Below are positions 15,542-23,254 of a DNA stretch of 34,867 nucleotides, in pieces; positions within the stretch are counted from its first letter, which is position 1, and each line of letters opens with the position of its first letter. The stretch spans positions 1-34,867 of the forward strand of contig CAZUON010000038.1 of NCBI GenBank assembly GCA_964621345.1, in the 5' to 3' direction. The translations under genes and the position numbers were made by a program. Under the pieces are notes generated by a model, which saw only the letters and a program-made list of their open reading frames with translations, had not been told where the DNA came from and did no database searches. Source of the DNA: Glaciecola sp964621345. Lineage in GTDB: Bacteria; Pseudomonadota; Gammaproteobacteria; Enterobacterales; Alteromonadaceae.

Positions 15542-16480
15542 TTACGCTTTGCCTTTAAGATCGGTTTGTAGCCATTTTTGTACCGCTGTCGCTAGTTCGT
15601 CAGGGTGAAACTTAGCAATGAAATCGTCAGCGCCTACCTTAGACACCATTGCCTGATTGAAGACACCGCTTAACGATGTATGCAAAATAACATGCAAACG
15701 CGCCAATTCAGGTGTGTTTTTAATCTCGGCCGTTAGGGTATATCCGTCCATTTCTGGCATTTCGATATCTGATACTAGGATCCCGACTTTATCGGTCACA
15801 TCTCCCGTCTCTGCAGCAATCTCTTTCAAGCGGTTGAGTGCTTCAAGGCCATTTTTTGCTAATTCAATCTCAAGGCCCAGTGTATTCAGTGCTTTTTTCA
15901 CTTGGTTACGAGCTACAGAAGAATCGTCGGCAATAAATATAAGTTTTCCATCACTTTTTGAGACATCAACATTATCAGAAATTTCACTTGAAACATCTGT
16001 CGATAACGGCGAAATTTCGTTCAATATCTTCTCAACATCTAATATCTCGATTAACTCGCCTTCGACCTCAGTGACAGCAGTCAGATAACTCGCCTTTCCT
16101 GCACCCGTTGGTGGGGGCATTATGGAATCCCAGTTGGTATTGATAATACGTTCCACTGAGCCAACTAAAAAACCTTGAACTGAACGGTTGTACTCGGCAA
16201 TGATAATAAAGCCAGAGGTAATATCTTCAATGGGTGCACCGCCTGTTGCCATCGACAAGTCGATCACGGCAATGGTTTGTCCGCGAATATGGGCTACCCC
16301 TCTCACTAAACTATTGAGTTTTGGAATAGAAGTTAAAGGTGGGCACTGTAATACCTCTCTCACCTTAAATACATTTATACCAAAACGTTGCTGTGAGTTT
16401 AGTCTAAATAAAAGTAGCTCTAAACGGTTTTGCCCTACCAACTGCGTACGCTGGTTGACCGAATCTAAAATACCCGACAT
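15542..16480 (-). CDS. cheV: Chemotaxis coupling protein CheV (CheW-receiver fusion)
   Basis: CheV is a scaffold linking receptors and CheA, with a phosphorylatable receiver. The 312-residue product has a CheW domain (about 18-155, FGINVFKVREVLQCPPLT and GVAHIRGQTIAVIDL) and a C-terminal response-regulator domain (about 178-308). The probable phospho-acceptor is Asp238 in LVSDIEMPEMDGY, with the acidic pair in IADDSS near 185. GGGGGA lies just before the ATG. It is divergent from flgA and co-transcribed with cheR. Confidence 0.95.
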   Translation of the reverse strand: MSGILDSVNQRTQLVGQNRLELLLFRLNSQQRFGINVFKVREVLQCPPLTSIPKLNSLVRGVAHIRGQTIAVIDLSMATGGAPIEDITSGFIIIAEYNRSVQGFLVGSVERIINTNWDSIMPPPTGAGKASYLTAVTEVEGELIEILDVEKILNEISPLSTDVSSEISDNVDVSKSDGKLIFIADDSSVARNQVKKALNTLGLEIELAKNGLEALNRLKEIAAETGDVTDKVGILVSDIEMPEMDGYTLTAEIKNTPELARLHVILHTSLSGVFNQAMVSKVGADDFIAKFHPDELATAVQKWLQTDLKGKA

Positions 16481-16500
16481 GAAATCCCCCGATAATGGTT

Positions 16501-16516
16501 CGGCACGATAGTTGCC
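16501..16516 (+). promoter_or_regulatory. Sigma-54 promoter of flgA
   Basis: CGGCACG-ATAG-TTGCC matches the extended consensus TGGCACG-N4-TTGCW at all but the outermost bases. The predicted start near 16527 is about 90 nt before the flgA ATG. Read on the other strand, the same 16 bp is GGCAAC-N4-CGTGCC, which also has GG-N10-GC spacing. A weak opposing promoter for cheV is therefore possible, though its leader would be only about 10 nt. Confidence 0.8.
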
Positions 16517-16617
16517 TACTCACCAATATTGAACAACTAATACGCTCTGTTTTTGACACATCTGGCAGTTTTCTGACGGATAGATAACAGCACAGCATGT
16601 CTAAAAGGACGAAAAAG

Positions 16618-17325
16618 ATGCAATACATTAAACATATTCCTATATCGACCAGAATCAGTATTGTCTTTACTTTATTTTTCATAAGTATAAGCGCTATTGC
16701 GAAAGGACCGAGCCATAAGCTTATTCAAGTGCAAACCCACGATTATGTTTTAAACACTTTATTAGATGCGCCAGATGAAAATACGGTGGTAAAAGTTAGG
16801 CAGCTTGACCCACGTATAAATGTGCGTCCTTGTCCTGAAGGTTATACGTTTGAGAGCCCAAACTTTGAAAATCGTTTGAGTAACATATCGGTAAAAGTCA
16901 GTTGTTTAAGCAACGACTGGTTTGCATTTACCCACGTATCGATTCAAAACATGCAGCAAGTTGTTGTTACCAGCGACTCACTTAGTCCCGGAACGATGTT
17001 GTCTTCAAGAAACATCAAACTGGCCGATATAGATAAAGGTAAACTGAGAGGCAGCACATTCAGCGCAGTATCAGATATTGCCGGTGCAAGATTAAAACGC
17101 CGCGTAAGGCCTGGCACTATCATTAATGAATCGATGCTGTGCTTTGTATGTAAGGGAGACCGGGTGACCATCAGTGCGGTGACTGGGGGTTTAAGTTTGC
17201 AAGTGTATGGTATTGCCGAAGAGGATGGAACAATGGGCGAAACGATTCAGGTGCGAAATATGTCTTCAGACAAAATGGTCTTTGCAACGGTCTCTGGTAC
17301 CGAAGAAGTTGAAATAAAGATCTAG
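16618..17325 (+). CDS. flgA: Flagellar P-ring assembly chaperone FlgA
   Basis: FlgA is the periplasmic chaperone for FlgI. I start at 16618, where AAGGACG lies 8 nt upstream. An in-frame ATG at 16597 would overlap that site. This gives 235 residues with a signal peptide (hydrophobic ISIVFTLFFISISAIA). The C-terminal SAF/FlgA domain follows, with SDSLSPGTMLSSRNIKLADI and RRVRPGTIINESML, and then a beta-rich end. The gene is divergent from cheV and followed by flgM. Confidence 0.93.
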   Translation: MQYIKHIPISTRISIVFTLFFISISAIAKGPSHKLIQVQTHDYVLNTLLDAPDENTVVKVRQLDPRINVRPCPEGYTFESPNFENRLSNISVKVSCLSNDWFAFTHVSIQNMQQVVVTSDSLSPGTMLSSRNIKLADIDKGKLRGSTFSAVSDIAGARLKRRVRPGTIINESMLCFVCKGDRVTISAVTGGLSLQVYGIAEEDGTMGETIQVRNMSSDKMVFATVSGTEEVEIKI

Positions 17326-17417
17326 CTTTACATAAGTTGGTATAAAGGTTGCTAACTTTTGCTTGATAGTAAGATTTAAAGGCGTTTATTAGGTAATTAG
17401 TTAGGCTATAACAGCTT

Positions 17418-17453
17418 GGCTAGCGAAATAAATAAACGCTTAGCCCTTTAAAA
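17418..17453 (+). terminator. Possible terminator after flgA
   Basis: GGCTAGCG (17418-17425) pairs with CGCTTAGCC (17437-17445), an 8-bp stem with one bulged base, followed by CTTTAAAATT. The surrounding 302-nt gap otherwise carries only the flgM promoter. Confidence 0.4.
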
Positions 17454-17564
17454 TTGGGGGGTTATAGCAAAATAAATAGAATATGTGACAATAACAACGG
17501 TCCTTACTCTGTCAATAAAATGCTATGGTAAACGAAAGCGACAAAAAAATGTCGTAGTTAGCAC

Positions 17565-17591
17565 TAAAGATTACATCAGTGCGGCCGATAC
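17565..17591 (+). promoter_or_regulatory. Sigma-28 (FliA) promoter of flgMN
   Basis: TAAAGATT - 11 nt - GCCGATAC matches TAAAGTTT-N11-GCCGATAA at 7/8 in both boxes with exact spacing, about 35-60 nt before flgM. FlgM therefore seems to be made under the sigma factor it inhibits, the usual negative loop. Confidence 0.9.
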
Positions 17592-17627
17592 AGAGATGTA
17601 GCGGAAATAATAGGTGGTGAAAACATT

Positions 17628-17960
17628 ATGTCAATTAACAACATAAACAATACGAACAAGCCACAACTTGATGCATCTAAGCTTGCGCAACAGCAAACGC
17701 AGGCTCAAACATCGGGTAGTGCAAACAACGCAAGTGCAGCGCAAAACGCAGCACCAGCAAAGCAGGATTCAGTCTCGTTAACGCAATCTGCACAACAGTT
17801 AACCAACGTGCAGAAAAAAGGTAGTGAGGCACCGGTAAACCAAGAGAAAGTGGATCGCTTGAAAAAAGCAATCTCTGAGGGCGAATACCGTGTTAATCCA
17901 GAAGTCTTAGCAAATAAAATTGCCGTTTTAGAGTCTCAAATATTGGGCGTGAAAGCGTAG
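17628..17960 (+). CDS. flgM: Anti-sigma-28 factor FlgM
   Basis: This small 110-residue FlgM binds and blocks sigma-28 until it is exported through the finished hook-basal body. The N-terminal half is Gln/Ala/Asn/Ser-rich and probably disordered, as expected for an export substrate. The conserved C-terminal part (about 45-108) contains DSVSLTQSAQQL and EKVDRLKKAISEGEYRVNPE, the FlgM signature. AGGTGG precedes the ATG. It is followed after 8 nt by flgN. Confidence 0.93.
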   Translation: MSINNINNTNKPQLDASKLAQQQTQAQTSGSANNASAAQNAAPAKQDSVSLTQSAQQLTNVQKKGSEAPVNQEKVDRLKKAISEGEYRVNPEVLANKIAVLESQILGVKA

Positions 17961-17968
17961 AGTGATGT

Positions 17969-18400
17969 ATGACGACTAGTCTTGAAAATGCGATCAAAAC
18001 ACAGCACAGCTTATTGTGCGAACTAAAAGAAATTTTAGAGCAGGAACTCCATCTCATAAGCTCTCGAGAGCCAGAGAAGTTAATGCAGTTGTTACACGAC
18101 AAAGAAGAGTTGTTGAGTAAAATTGAATCTCAAGATCAAGCTGTTGAAATCATGTACATACGTGTTTCAGAACAATCCGAAGTACCACAGGCATGTAATG
18201 TGCTTTTAGAAAGTTGTAAAAAGGTGCTTGGTGAATGTAAGTATCTTACTGCAATCAACGCTAAATCTGTTGAGCACGGGCAGTTACGCTTAGTCCATTT
18301 ACGCAACATGATGATGGAACTGCGCGCAAAAGAGTCGATGACATACAATCGAGCAGGCCGAGCAACTGGCGATAGCGCTGGTAAAGGTATTAGCGTGTAA
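17969..18400 (+). CDS. flgN: Flagellar export chaperone FlgN
   Basis: This 143-residue, largely alpha-helical and coiled-coil-like protein lies directly after flgM. FlgN chaperones FlgK and FlgL to the export gate. The pattern LLCELKEILEQELHLISSRE (about 14-33) followed by a DKEELLSKIESQD stretch is typical of the FlgN family. The ribosome-binding site is weak (GAGTGATGT), suggesting coupling to flgM. The call rests on pattern plus position. Confidence 0.88.
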   Translation: MTTSLENAIKTQHSLLCELKEILEQELHLISSREPEKLMQLLHDKEELLSKIESQDQAVEIMYIRVSEQSEVPQACNVLLESCKKVLGECKYLTAINAKSVEHGQLRLVHLRNMMMELRAKESMTYNRAGRATGDSAGKGISV

Positions 18401-18410
18401 TTAAGCTATC

Positions 18411-18438
18411 ATACAAAACCACCCTTCTTCTTTTGTAT
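18411..18438 (+). repeat. Inverted repeat after flgN
   Basis: ATACAAAA (18411-18418) and TTTTGTAT (18431-18438) form a perfect 8-bp AT-rich stem 10 nt past the flgN stop. No U run follows the stem beyond its own TTTT, so it is a weak terminator candidate. Confidence 0.4.
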
Positions 18439-18446
18439 CGAAGAAT

Positions 18447-18775
18447 CGTCATTCCCACGCTCCTCACCGTTTTCCCGCGCCCTTTACCGTCATTCCTGCG
18501 AAAGCGGGAACCTCAAAATCTTCAGAAGTTGTCTAAACAATCCGCCAATATTTTAGCTCAGTTGTTTGCTTAGAAGGTCGTGGATTTCGCCTAATGCTCA
18601 TCGTTTAAGCTATGAAACTCCCTCGTCATTTCGGCGCAGGCCGAAAGCACCTCAAATAATCACCGTGTTAGTTCAGATTAGAGGATATTTATGGGGATTA
18701 CAGCCTCCGCTGTAATGACAATGTTTTATTTAAATTCTTAAGCGGGCAGCATTAGGCTTTCGTCACGATGACGTG
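18447..18775. repeat. Cluster of REP-like palindromes
   Basis: The 410-nt gap between convergent flgN and flgP holds several short palindromes adjoining a GTCATT word. TTCCTGC-GAAA-GCGGGAA lies at 18493-18510. TTTCGGC-GCAG-GCCGAAA lies at 18629-18646. ATTACAGC-CTCC-GCTGTAAT lies at 18697-18716 in the opposite orientation. CGTCA-CGA-TGACG lies at 18761-18773. A degenerate CGTCATTCCCACG at 18447 opens the cluster. This resembles dispersed repetitive extragenic palindromes. No gene is present. Confidence 0.7.
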
Positions 18776-18810
18776 AGGGGTGTATCCATATTGTAATCAC
18801 AGCAATTCAG

Positions 18811-19338
18811 CTAATAATAACTCACATCTTTTACTTTACGAGGCTTGGCGGTGCTAAGGTAAATGTCGTACACAACCGCCATATCAAGTTCTAGCTCAGT
18901 GGCATAGGTATCGTCACCTACCGGGTAACTCTTTACTACCCGTGCGCCTCGAATAACGCCTTCTACTGTAGACTTCAATTCATTATTTGTTAACACTAGG
19001 TTTGCCAATGACTGCGAGCCGTCAACTTTCTGGCCGTATACTTGTTCGGCAAGTTCCCGGTAAGCATCAAGCTTAGAAGCTTTCATCGCTTGAATACGCT
19101 TACTTGACGCGTTTAAGCCTAATTGTGCATCAATGGGCGCATAGCCTACTGCATTCAGTACAGGAAAATTCTCCGGTTGAATAGTTTCCCATTCAACGTG
19201 TTTTGAAATCGTCGACGAACAGCCACCTACACATACACTAAGGCCTACTAAAGCGGCAAGTGCACATTGCTTAGAAACACGCTGCAAACGCTTAGCCGTG
19301 TTTGCAGGCAATATATGATTGATTGAATTTGCTGGCAT
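18811..19338 (-). CDS. flgP: Flagellar lipoprotein FlgP (LPP20 family)
   Basis: FlgP-type lipoproteins form an outer-membrane-associated basal disk or ring in Vibrio and Campylobacter flagella. The 175-residue product has an unusually long, basic N-terminal region and a lipobox VGGC with predicted lipidated Cys40. The LPP20 domain (about 60-165) follows, with QAMKASKLDAYRELAEQVYG and the GVIRGARVVKSYP segment. A consensus sigma-54 promoter (19388-19403) lies upstream. The ribosome-binding site is weak. The partner gene flgO, usually adjacent in Vibrio, is not in this window. Confidence 0.87.
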   Translation of the reverse strand: MPANSINHILPANTAKRLQRVSKQCALAALVGLSVCVGGCSSTISKHVEWETIQPENFPVLNAVGYAPIDAQLGLNASSKRIQAMKASKLDAYRELAEQVYGQKVDGSQSLANLVLTNNELKSTVEGVIRGARVVKSYPVGDDTYATELELDMAVVYDIYLSTAKPRKVKDVSYY

Positions 19339-19387
19339 ACGTTAAATACTCAGTTAATTAGGGATGTCCCCATTGATGAATATATAA

Positions 19388-19403
19388 AGCAAAGCCTATG
19401 CCA
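19388..19403 (-). promoter_or_regulatory. Sigma-54 promoter of flgP
   Basis: Read leftward, TGGCAT-AGGCT-TTGCT is a near-perfect -24/-12 element. The predicted start near 19376 gives a leader of about 38 nt. Confidence 0.85.
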
Positions 19404-19541
19404 TTCGCCTTATTTTTAACTGCCTTTGCTTACTTTAATTGCATTATCAGTCTTTGATGGTTATTGCACGCCGCTAATGCACGCAGCTATTACGACAGCG
19501 CATAGCTCATTCGGCACATTCGCTTTACAAAGCTTTATATT

Positions 19542-19557
19542 TGGCACAGTACTTGAT
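19542..19557 (+). promoter_or_regulatory. Sigma-54 promoter of flgT
   Basis: TGGCAC-AGTAC-TTGAT has a perfect -24 box, and the -12 box differs from TTGCW only in the C of GC. The predicted start near 19569 is about 72 nt before the flgT ATG. Being divergent from the flgP promoter, the two could share enhancer sites. Confidence 0.65.
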
Positions 19558-19640
19558 AGTAGATGCTCTATATATGAACAATATTTTAAAAAATGACGCT
19601 AAAGCAAAAGATTCGCCATTAGCTGACTATGGAGTGTGCC

Positions 19641-20804
19641 ATGAATCCGTTCTCATTGATTAGCCTTAAGTGGTTATTCCTTGTTTGTTTAATAACCTTC
19701 TGCAGTGCGGGTCAAGCTGCATGGTTTTCTGCCACTGGGCAAGCGGTCGTCGTTAACGGTGATAAAGGACAAGCACGACAGGAAGCGACCGAGGAAGCCA
19801 TTCGCCAAGCAATGTTATTTGCCGGCGCATCGGTCACCAGTGTCCAACAAATTACCAATGGCCTATTGTTAGATGACCGTTTAGAGGTTCGCTCAAAAGG
19901 AGAGGTATCAGCAGTTGAGCTAGTTGATGAAATTTATCACGATGGTGTTGTGTCAGTATCGATACGTGCTGATATATTTGCTCAAAAGCAGCAATGCCCA
20001 GCCTCCGATTATACCAAACGTATTTCGACTACCTATTTCCCTATCCGTTACGAAGGTCAGGCCGCCAACGGTCAAGTCCAGGACCTGGGCAAAGAATTGG
20101 CACTAAAATTTCAGAGTGTCATCAGTAAAATGAGCACCGGCATCAATTTGTCGCATATTGAACCTTACGTATTTAATTGGTATCAAGCTGATGTCGTTGA
20201 CCAAGCTAAATTTTTAGCACAAAAAACCAATACGCAGTATGTCCTTAGCTTAAGTATTGATGATATTTCTGTTGAGCTTGAACGCCCCTCTGCATTTGAG
20301 TTTTACAAAGGCAACAAACAATCCAGAGCCTTTGATTTTACGCTTACACTTTTTAATGGTGCTACTGGGGACGAGATCTTTGCAAATACCTATCGCTCAG
20401 ACGCACTATGGGAGTTTGATAGCAGAGACAGCGTAGATGTTGGCTCACAGCGTTTTTGGCAGAGCCAATATGGGCAAAATATTATCCGTAAAATTCAACA
20501 CAGCATTAGCGACATTGAGGAGCTAACTCGCTGCAAACCAACGATGGGCAGAGTATTAGCTGTAGCGAACAATCAATTACAAATTAATTTAGGTCGCGAC
20601 CATAAAGTGCAAGCTGGAGACGAGCTGACGCTATTTAACGTAAAGCAATTTGCTGACCCTTTTGGTCAACAGTATCATCAGTTTGTGTTGCACCCTGCGC
20701 CATTGGTTGTAAAACAAGTATTTAGAAATACCGCAACGGTGGCAGCAGCAGATAATAGCTATATCGGCGATGTACAAGCGAACGATTACGTGGCTAGGCA
20801 ATAA
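19641..20804 (+). CDS. flgT: Flagellar H-ring/assembly protein FlgT
   Basis: FlgT builds the H ring around the LP ring and helps place the PomAB/MotXY stator in Vibrio-type flagella. I start at 19641, where GGAG lies 7 nt upstream, rather than at the in-frame ATG at 19629. The 387-residue product has a signal peptide (WLFLVCLITFCSAGQA). The N-terminal FlgT domain, WFSATGQAVVVNGDKGQARQ with EATEEAIRQAMLFAGASV (about 29-110), is followed by a middle domain (about 125-280) and a C-terminal beta-barrel-like domain with HKVQAGDELTLFNV. Length and domain order match Vibrio FlgT. Confidence 0.9.
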   Translation: MNPFSLISLKWLFLVCLITFCSAGQAAWFSATGQAVVVNGDKGQARQEATEEAIRQAMLFAGASVTSVQQITNGLLLDDRLEVRSKGEVSAVELVDEIYHDGVVSVSIRADIFAQKQQCPASDYTKRISTTYFPIRYEGQAANGQVQDLGKELALKFQSVISKMSTGINLSHIEPYVFNWYQADVVDQAKFLAQKTNTQYVLSLSIDDISVELERPSAFEFYKGNKQSRAFDFTLTLFNGATGDEIFANTYRSDALWEFDSRDSVDVGSQRFWQSQYGQNIIRKIQHSISDIEELTRCKPTMGRVLAVANNQLQINLGRDHKVQAGDELTLFNVKQFADPFGQQYHQFVLHPAPLVVKQVFRNTATVAAADNSYIGDVQANDYVARQ

Positions 20805-20814
20805 GCGCTGAGCA

Positions 20815-20845
20815 TCGCCCCTTAAATGCAAAGGCGAGCTTTATT
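20815..20845 (+). terminator. Possible terminator after flgT
   Basis: TCGCC (20815-20819) pairs with GGCGA (20833-20837), followed by GCTTTATT. It sits between convergent genes but is weak. Confidence 0.35.
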
Positions 20846-20866
20846 ATGCAGGTCTCCGCAGGCTGC

Positions 20867-21502
20867 TTAATCAATAAAGGGTAAGGTTCTCATATCGGCG
20901 TCAGGGCCGAGATTGAACACAAACACAGGGCCAAACTCAATGATATGTTTGCCGCTAGCAATCGGAAAGTTTAACTGGCTACCGTAGTTAGGAAAATCAT
21001 CGCTAGCCTTTCCTGCTATGGCTAAGGTCTGCCAACCTGGGCTCAAGGTAATATCTTTTGAAACTACTTTAGAATATGGTGCGCTAGATTTTTGAATACT
21101 AATAGCGGGCAGCGTGACGCTGTCGTTGTCTTTATCCTCTGGAGAGATGCGCGCCCACAGCATCATGTAAATCACGTCACCCTTTTTAATTTCTCCGCCA
21201 ATATCAGCGGTAACCGCATCATCCCATACATTTTTACTGGCTCGATTTACACGCAGTTGTAGCAGCTTCCCTCCGGTGACATCGGCATCGTCTTTTCTCA
21301 CAACAGTGTGATTTGCGCCATAACTATTGAGTTTATCTGCGTATGGAATATGTATGAGCTGCGCATTTTCAGGTAGGTAAGTCAGTAACTTTGCGTATGC
21401 TTTGTCTACCTCTTTATTTCTGCCGTCATCAGCCTCCTGTGCTGACACTGAACATGCAATAAAAACAAAAGTTAAGTAAATAAACAGATGACTGATTTTC
21501 AT
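20867..21502 (-). CDS. Secreted beta-rich protein of unknown function in the halogenase/TonB-receptor operon
   Basis: This 211-residue protein has a clear signal peptide (hydrophobic LFIYLTFVFIACSVSA, cut before QEADD). The rest looks like a single beta-sandwich. The spacing of TADIGGEIKKGDVIYMMLWARI, KDITLSPGWQTLAIAGKA and a final KHIIEFGPVFVFNLGP recalls carbohydrate-binding modules of the CBM4/9 type, but I cannot confirm this by eye. No catalytic motif is visible. AGGAG precedes the ATG. It starts 48 nt after the halogenase stop, so it is the last gene of the operon and probably periplasmic. Confidence 0.7.
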   Translation of the reverse strand: MKISHLFIYLTFVFIACSVSAQEADDGRNKEVDKAYAKLLTYLPENAQLIHIPYADKLNSYGANHTVVRKDDADVTGGKLLQLRVNRASKNVWDDAVTADIGGEIKKGDVIYMMLWARISPEDKDNDSVTLPAISIQKSSAPYSKVVSKDITLSPGWQTLAIAGKASDDFPNYGSQLNFPIASGKHIIEFGPVFVFNLGPDADMRTLPFID

Positions 21503-21550
21503 TTTACTCTCCTACTTAATAAACGAACTAAACGCTAGCAACACCGCCTA

Positions 21551-23101
21551 TTACCCCACTCGTTTAAACTCAGGTTTAACGCAATATTTACTAATATAAT
21601 CAAAATGTGCTGGAATTTGCTGAACCGAATTATTGAGCACCATTTCGATGTGATTTACTTCGTCAGTTAATTTTTCGTCAGGCAAAATATTAACTAACGG
21701 ATGTGGTGCTTTAGGCTCAACATTTTGACCGGCAAAAACCGAAATCCAAGAGCCTTCTCCAAACAGCTCACTGTCGCGACGCCAAAAACGGCCATTGCTC
21801 TGATATAAATCGAATTTTTCTTGTAGCGTGTCTGGCACTGGCATGTCTTTGCAATAACGCCAAAACTCAGAGTCATCGCGTTGTGTCGCTTTGTAATGCA
21901 AAATTATAAAATCGCGTAGGCGCGCAAACTCAATTTCAGATACATCGTTGTAGGCGTCAATATCAGATTGCACGAAGTCTCTGGTTGGAAACATCACAAT
22001 GAGTTTTGAAATGGAGTTTTGAATGGTATGTAAACCAGTAGACTCTAAAGGCTCAACAAACCCTGCGGATAAGCCAATTGCGACAACATTTTTCACCCAA
22101 GGAGTTTTGCGATAGCCGGTTACCCATTTGAGATCGCGCGGTTCAGCAAGAGGCTCACTTTCCATCGTAGTGACTAAATTGTTAACTGCTTCATCTCTTG
22201 ACATAAAAGCACTAGAGTAGACACAACCATTGCCAACTCTGTGCTGGAGCGGAATACGCCACTGCCAACCAGCCGTATGCGCGGTAGATACTGTATTCGG
22301 ATTAGTCCCATGTTTAATATCACAGGGCGCTACAACGGCACTATCGCAAGGCAACCAATGCCGCCAATCCACATATTCTGCGCCTAAGGTTTTATCAATT
22401 AGCAACCCGTTAAAGCCTGAACAATCAATAAACAAATCAGCCTCAACTACTTCACCGTTTTCGAGCTTCAAGCTCTCTATAAATCCGTCTGCTTTACGCT
22501 GTTTTACCTTGCTAACTTTTGCTTCAATACGCTCAACCCCACGCTCAATTGAGAATTCACGTAAAAACTGTGCGTATAAAGTTGCATCAAAATGATACGC
22601 GTAGGCGATGCTGCTCAAAGGCGAGTTTTGAATGCGTGCTGGACGCATAAACCTCCCCTCTCGCGCTGCCCGCGCCTCGATTGAATAATGTTCTAAAGGG
22701 TGTGGATTACCCAGGTTTTTTGATTTAAGCCAGTATTGGTAAAAGGCTAATGGCCCAATTGCAGCGCCAGGCGTACCAAAGGGATGAATGTAGTCGTCAC
22801 CTATTTGGCCCCAGTTTTTAAATTGAATGCCGAGTTTAAACGTCGCATTGGTGCGAGTAATAAATTCGTTTTCGTCTATACCCAACACTCTATTAAATTG
22901 CAGTATTTGCGGTATTGTCGCCTCACCGACCGACACAGTGCCAATTTCTTTTGACTCAATTAAGGTGATATCGCAATAGTCGGTAGTGATTTGTTTTGCC
23001 AGAAGGGCTGCACTCATCCACCCTGCGCTTCCACCGCCAAGAATAACAACTTTTCTTATTCGGTTATCGTCATGAATTGATTTGTTAGCTTGTGTTTGCA
23101 T
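21551..23101 (-). CDS. Flavin-dependent halogenase, tryptophan-halogenase family (intact motifs)
   Basis: This 516-residue protein belongs to the PrnA/RebH family, which uses FADH2, O2 and halide to make HOCl/HOBr and halogenate an aromatic substrate. It has the FAD-binding GGGSAGW (22-28), VGEATIP (58-64) and TFKLGIQF with Lys89, the residue corresponding to the catalytic Lys79 of PrnA/RebH. The WxWxIP signature WQWRIP is at 279-284 and the acidic FVEPLEST motif at 349-355. All catalytic features are kept. Substrate cannot be inferred; relatives beside TonB receptors (for example BrvH) prefer indole-like substrates in vitro. It is downstream of the receptor gene, separated by a 10-bp hairpin. 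Confidence 0.93.
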   Translation of the reverse strand: MQTQANKSIHDDNRIRKVVILGGGSAGWMSAALLAKQITTDYCDITLIESKEIGTVSVGEATIPQILQFNRVLGIDENEFITRTNATFKLGIQFKNWGQIGDDYIHPFGTPGAAIGPLAFYQYWLKSKNLGNPHPLEHYSIEARAAREGRFMRPARIQNSPLSSIAYAYHFDATLYAQFLREFSIERGVERIEAKVSKVKQRKADGFIESLKLENGEVVEADLFIDCSGFNGLLIDKTLGAEYVDWRHWLPCDSAVVAPCDIKHGTNPNTVSTAHTAGWQWRIPLQHRVGNGCVYSSAFMSRDEAVNNLVTTMESEPLAEPRDLKWVTGYRKTPWVKNVVAIGLSAGFVEPLESTGLHTIQNSISKLIVMFPTRDFVQSDIDAYNDVSEIEFARLRDFIILHYKATQRDDSEFWRYCKDMPVPDTLQEKFDLYQSNGRFWRRDSELFGEGSWISVFAGQNVEPKAPHPLVNILPDEKLTDEVNHIEMVLNNSVQQIPAHFDYISKYCVKPEFKRVG

Positions 23102-23165
23102 ATTTGCTCACATCTTTGGATACACTGCCTGTAATGCAATGATTAACACTATATGGCTTAGTGTG

Positions 23166-23198
23166 TAACGGCCTGATGCAATTTGCAACAGGCCGTTA
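23166..23198 (-). repeat. Intercistronic hairpin between receptor and halogenase genes
   Basis: TAACGGCCTG (23166-23175) and CAGGCCGTTA (23189-23198) form a perfect 10-bp stem, and the loop can extend pairing through TGCA/TGCA. No leftward U tract follows. It could be a leaky terminator or a 3'-end stabiliser giving more receptor than halogenase message. Confidence 0.6.
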
Positions 23199-23254
23199 AT
23201 TACTGCTTTTACTTAATGCTCAGCTTGCCTGAGCTAAAGACAGGGACTTAAGGT

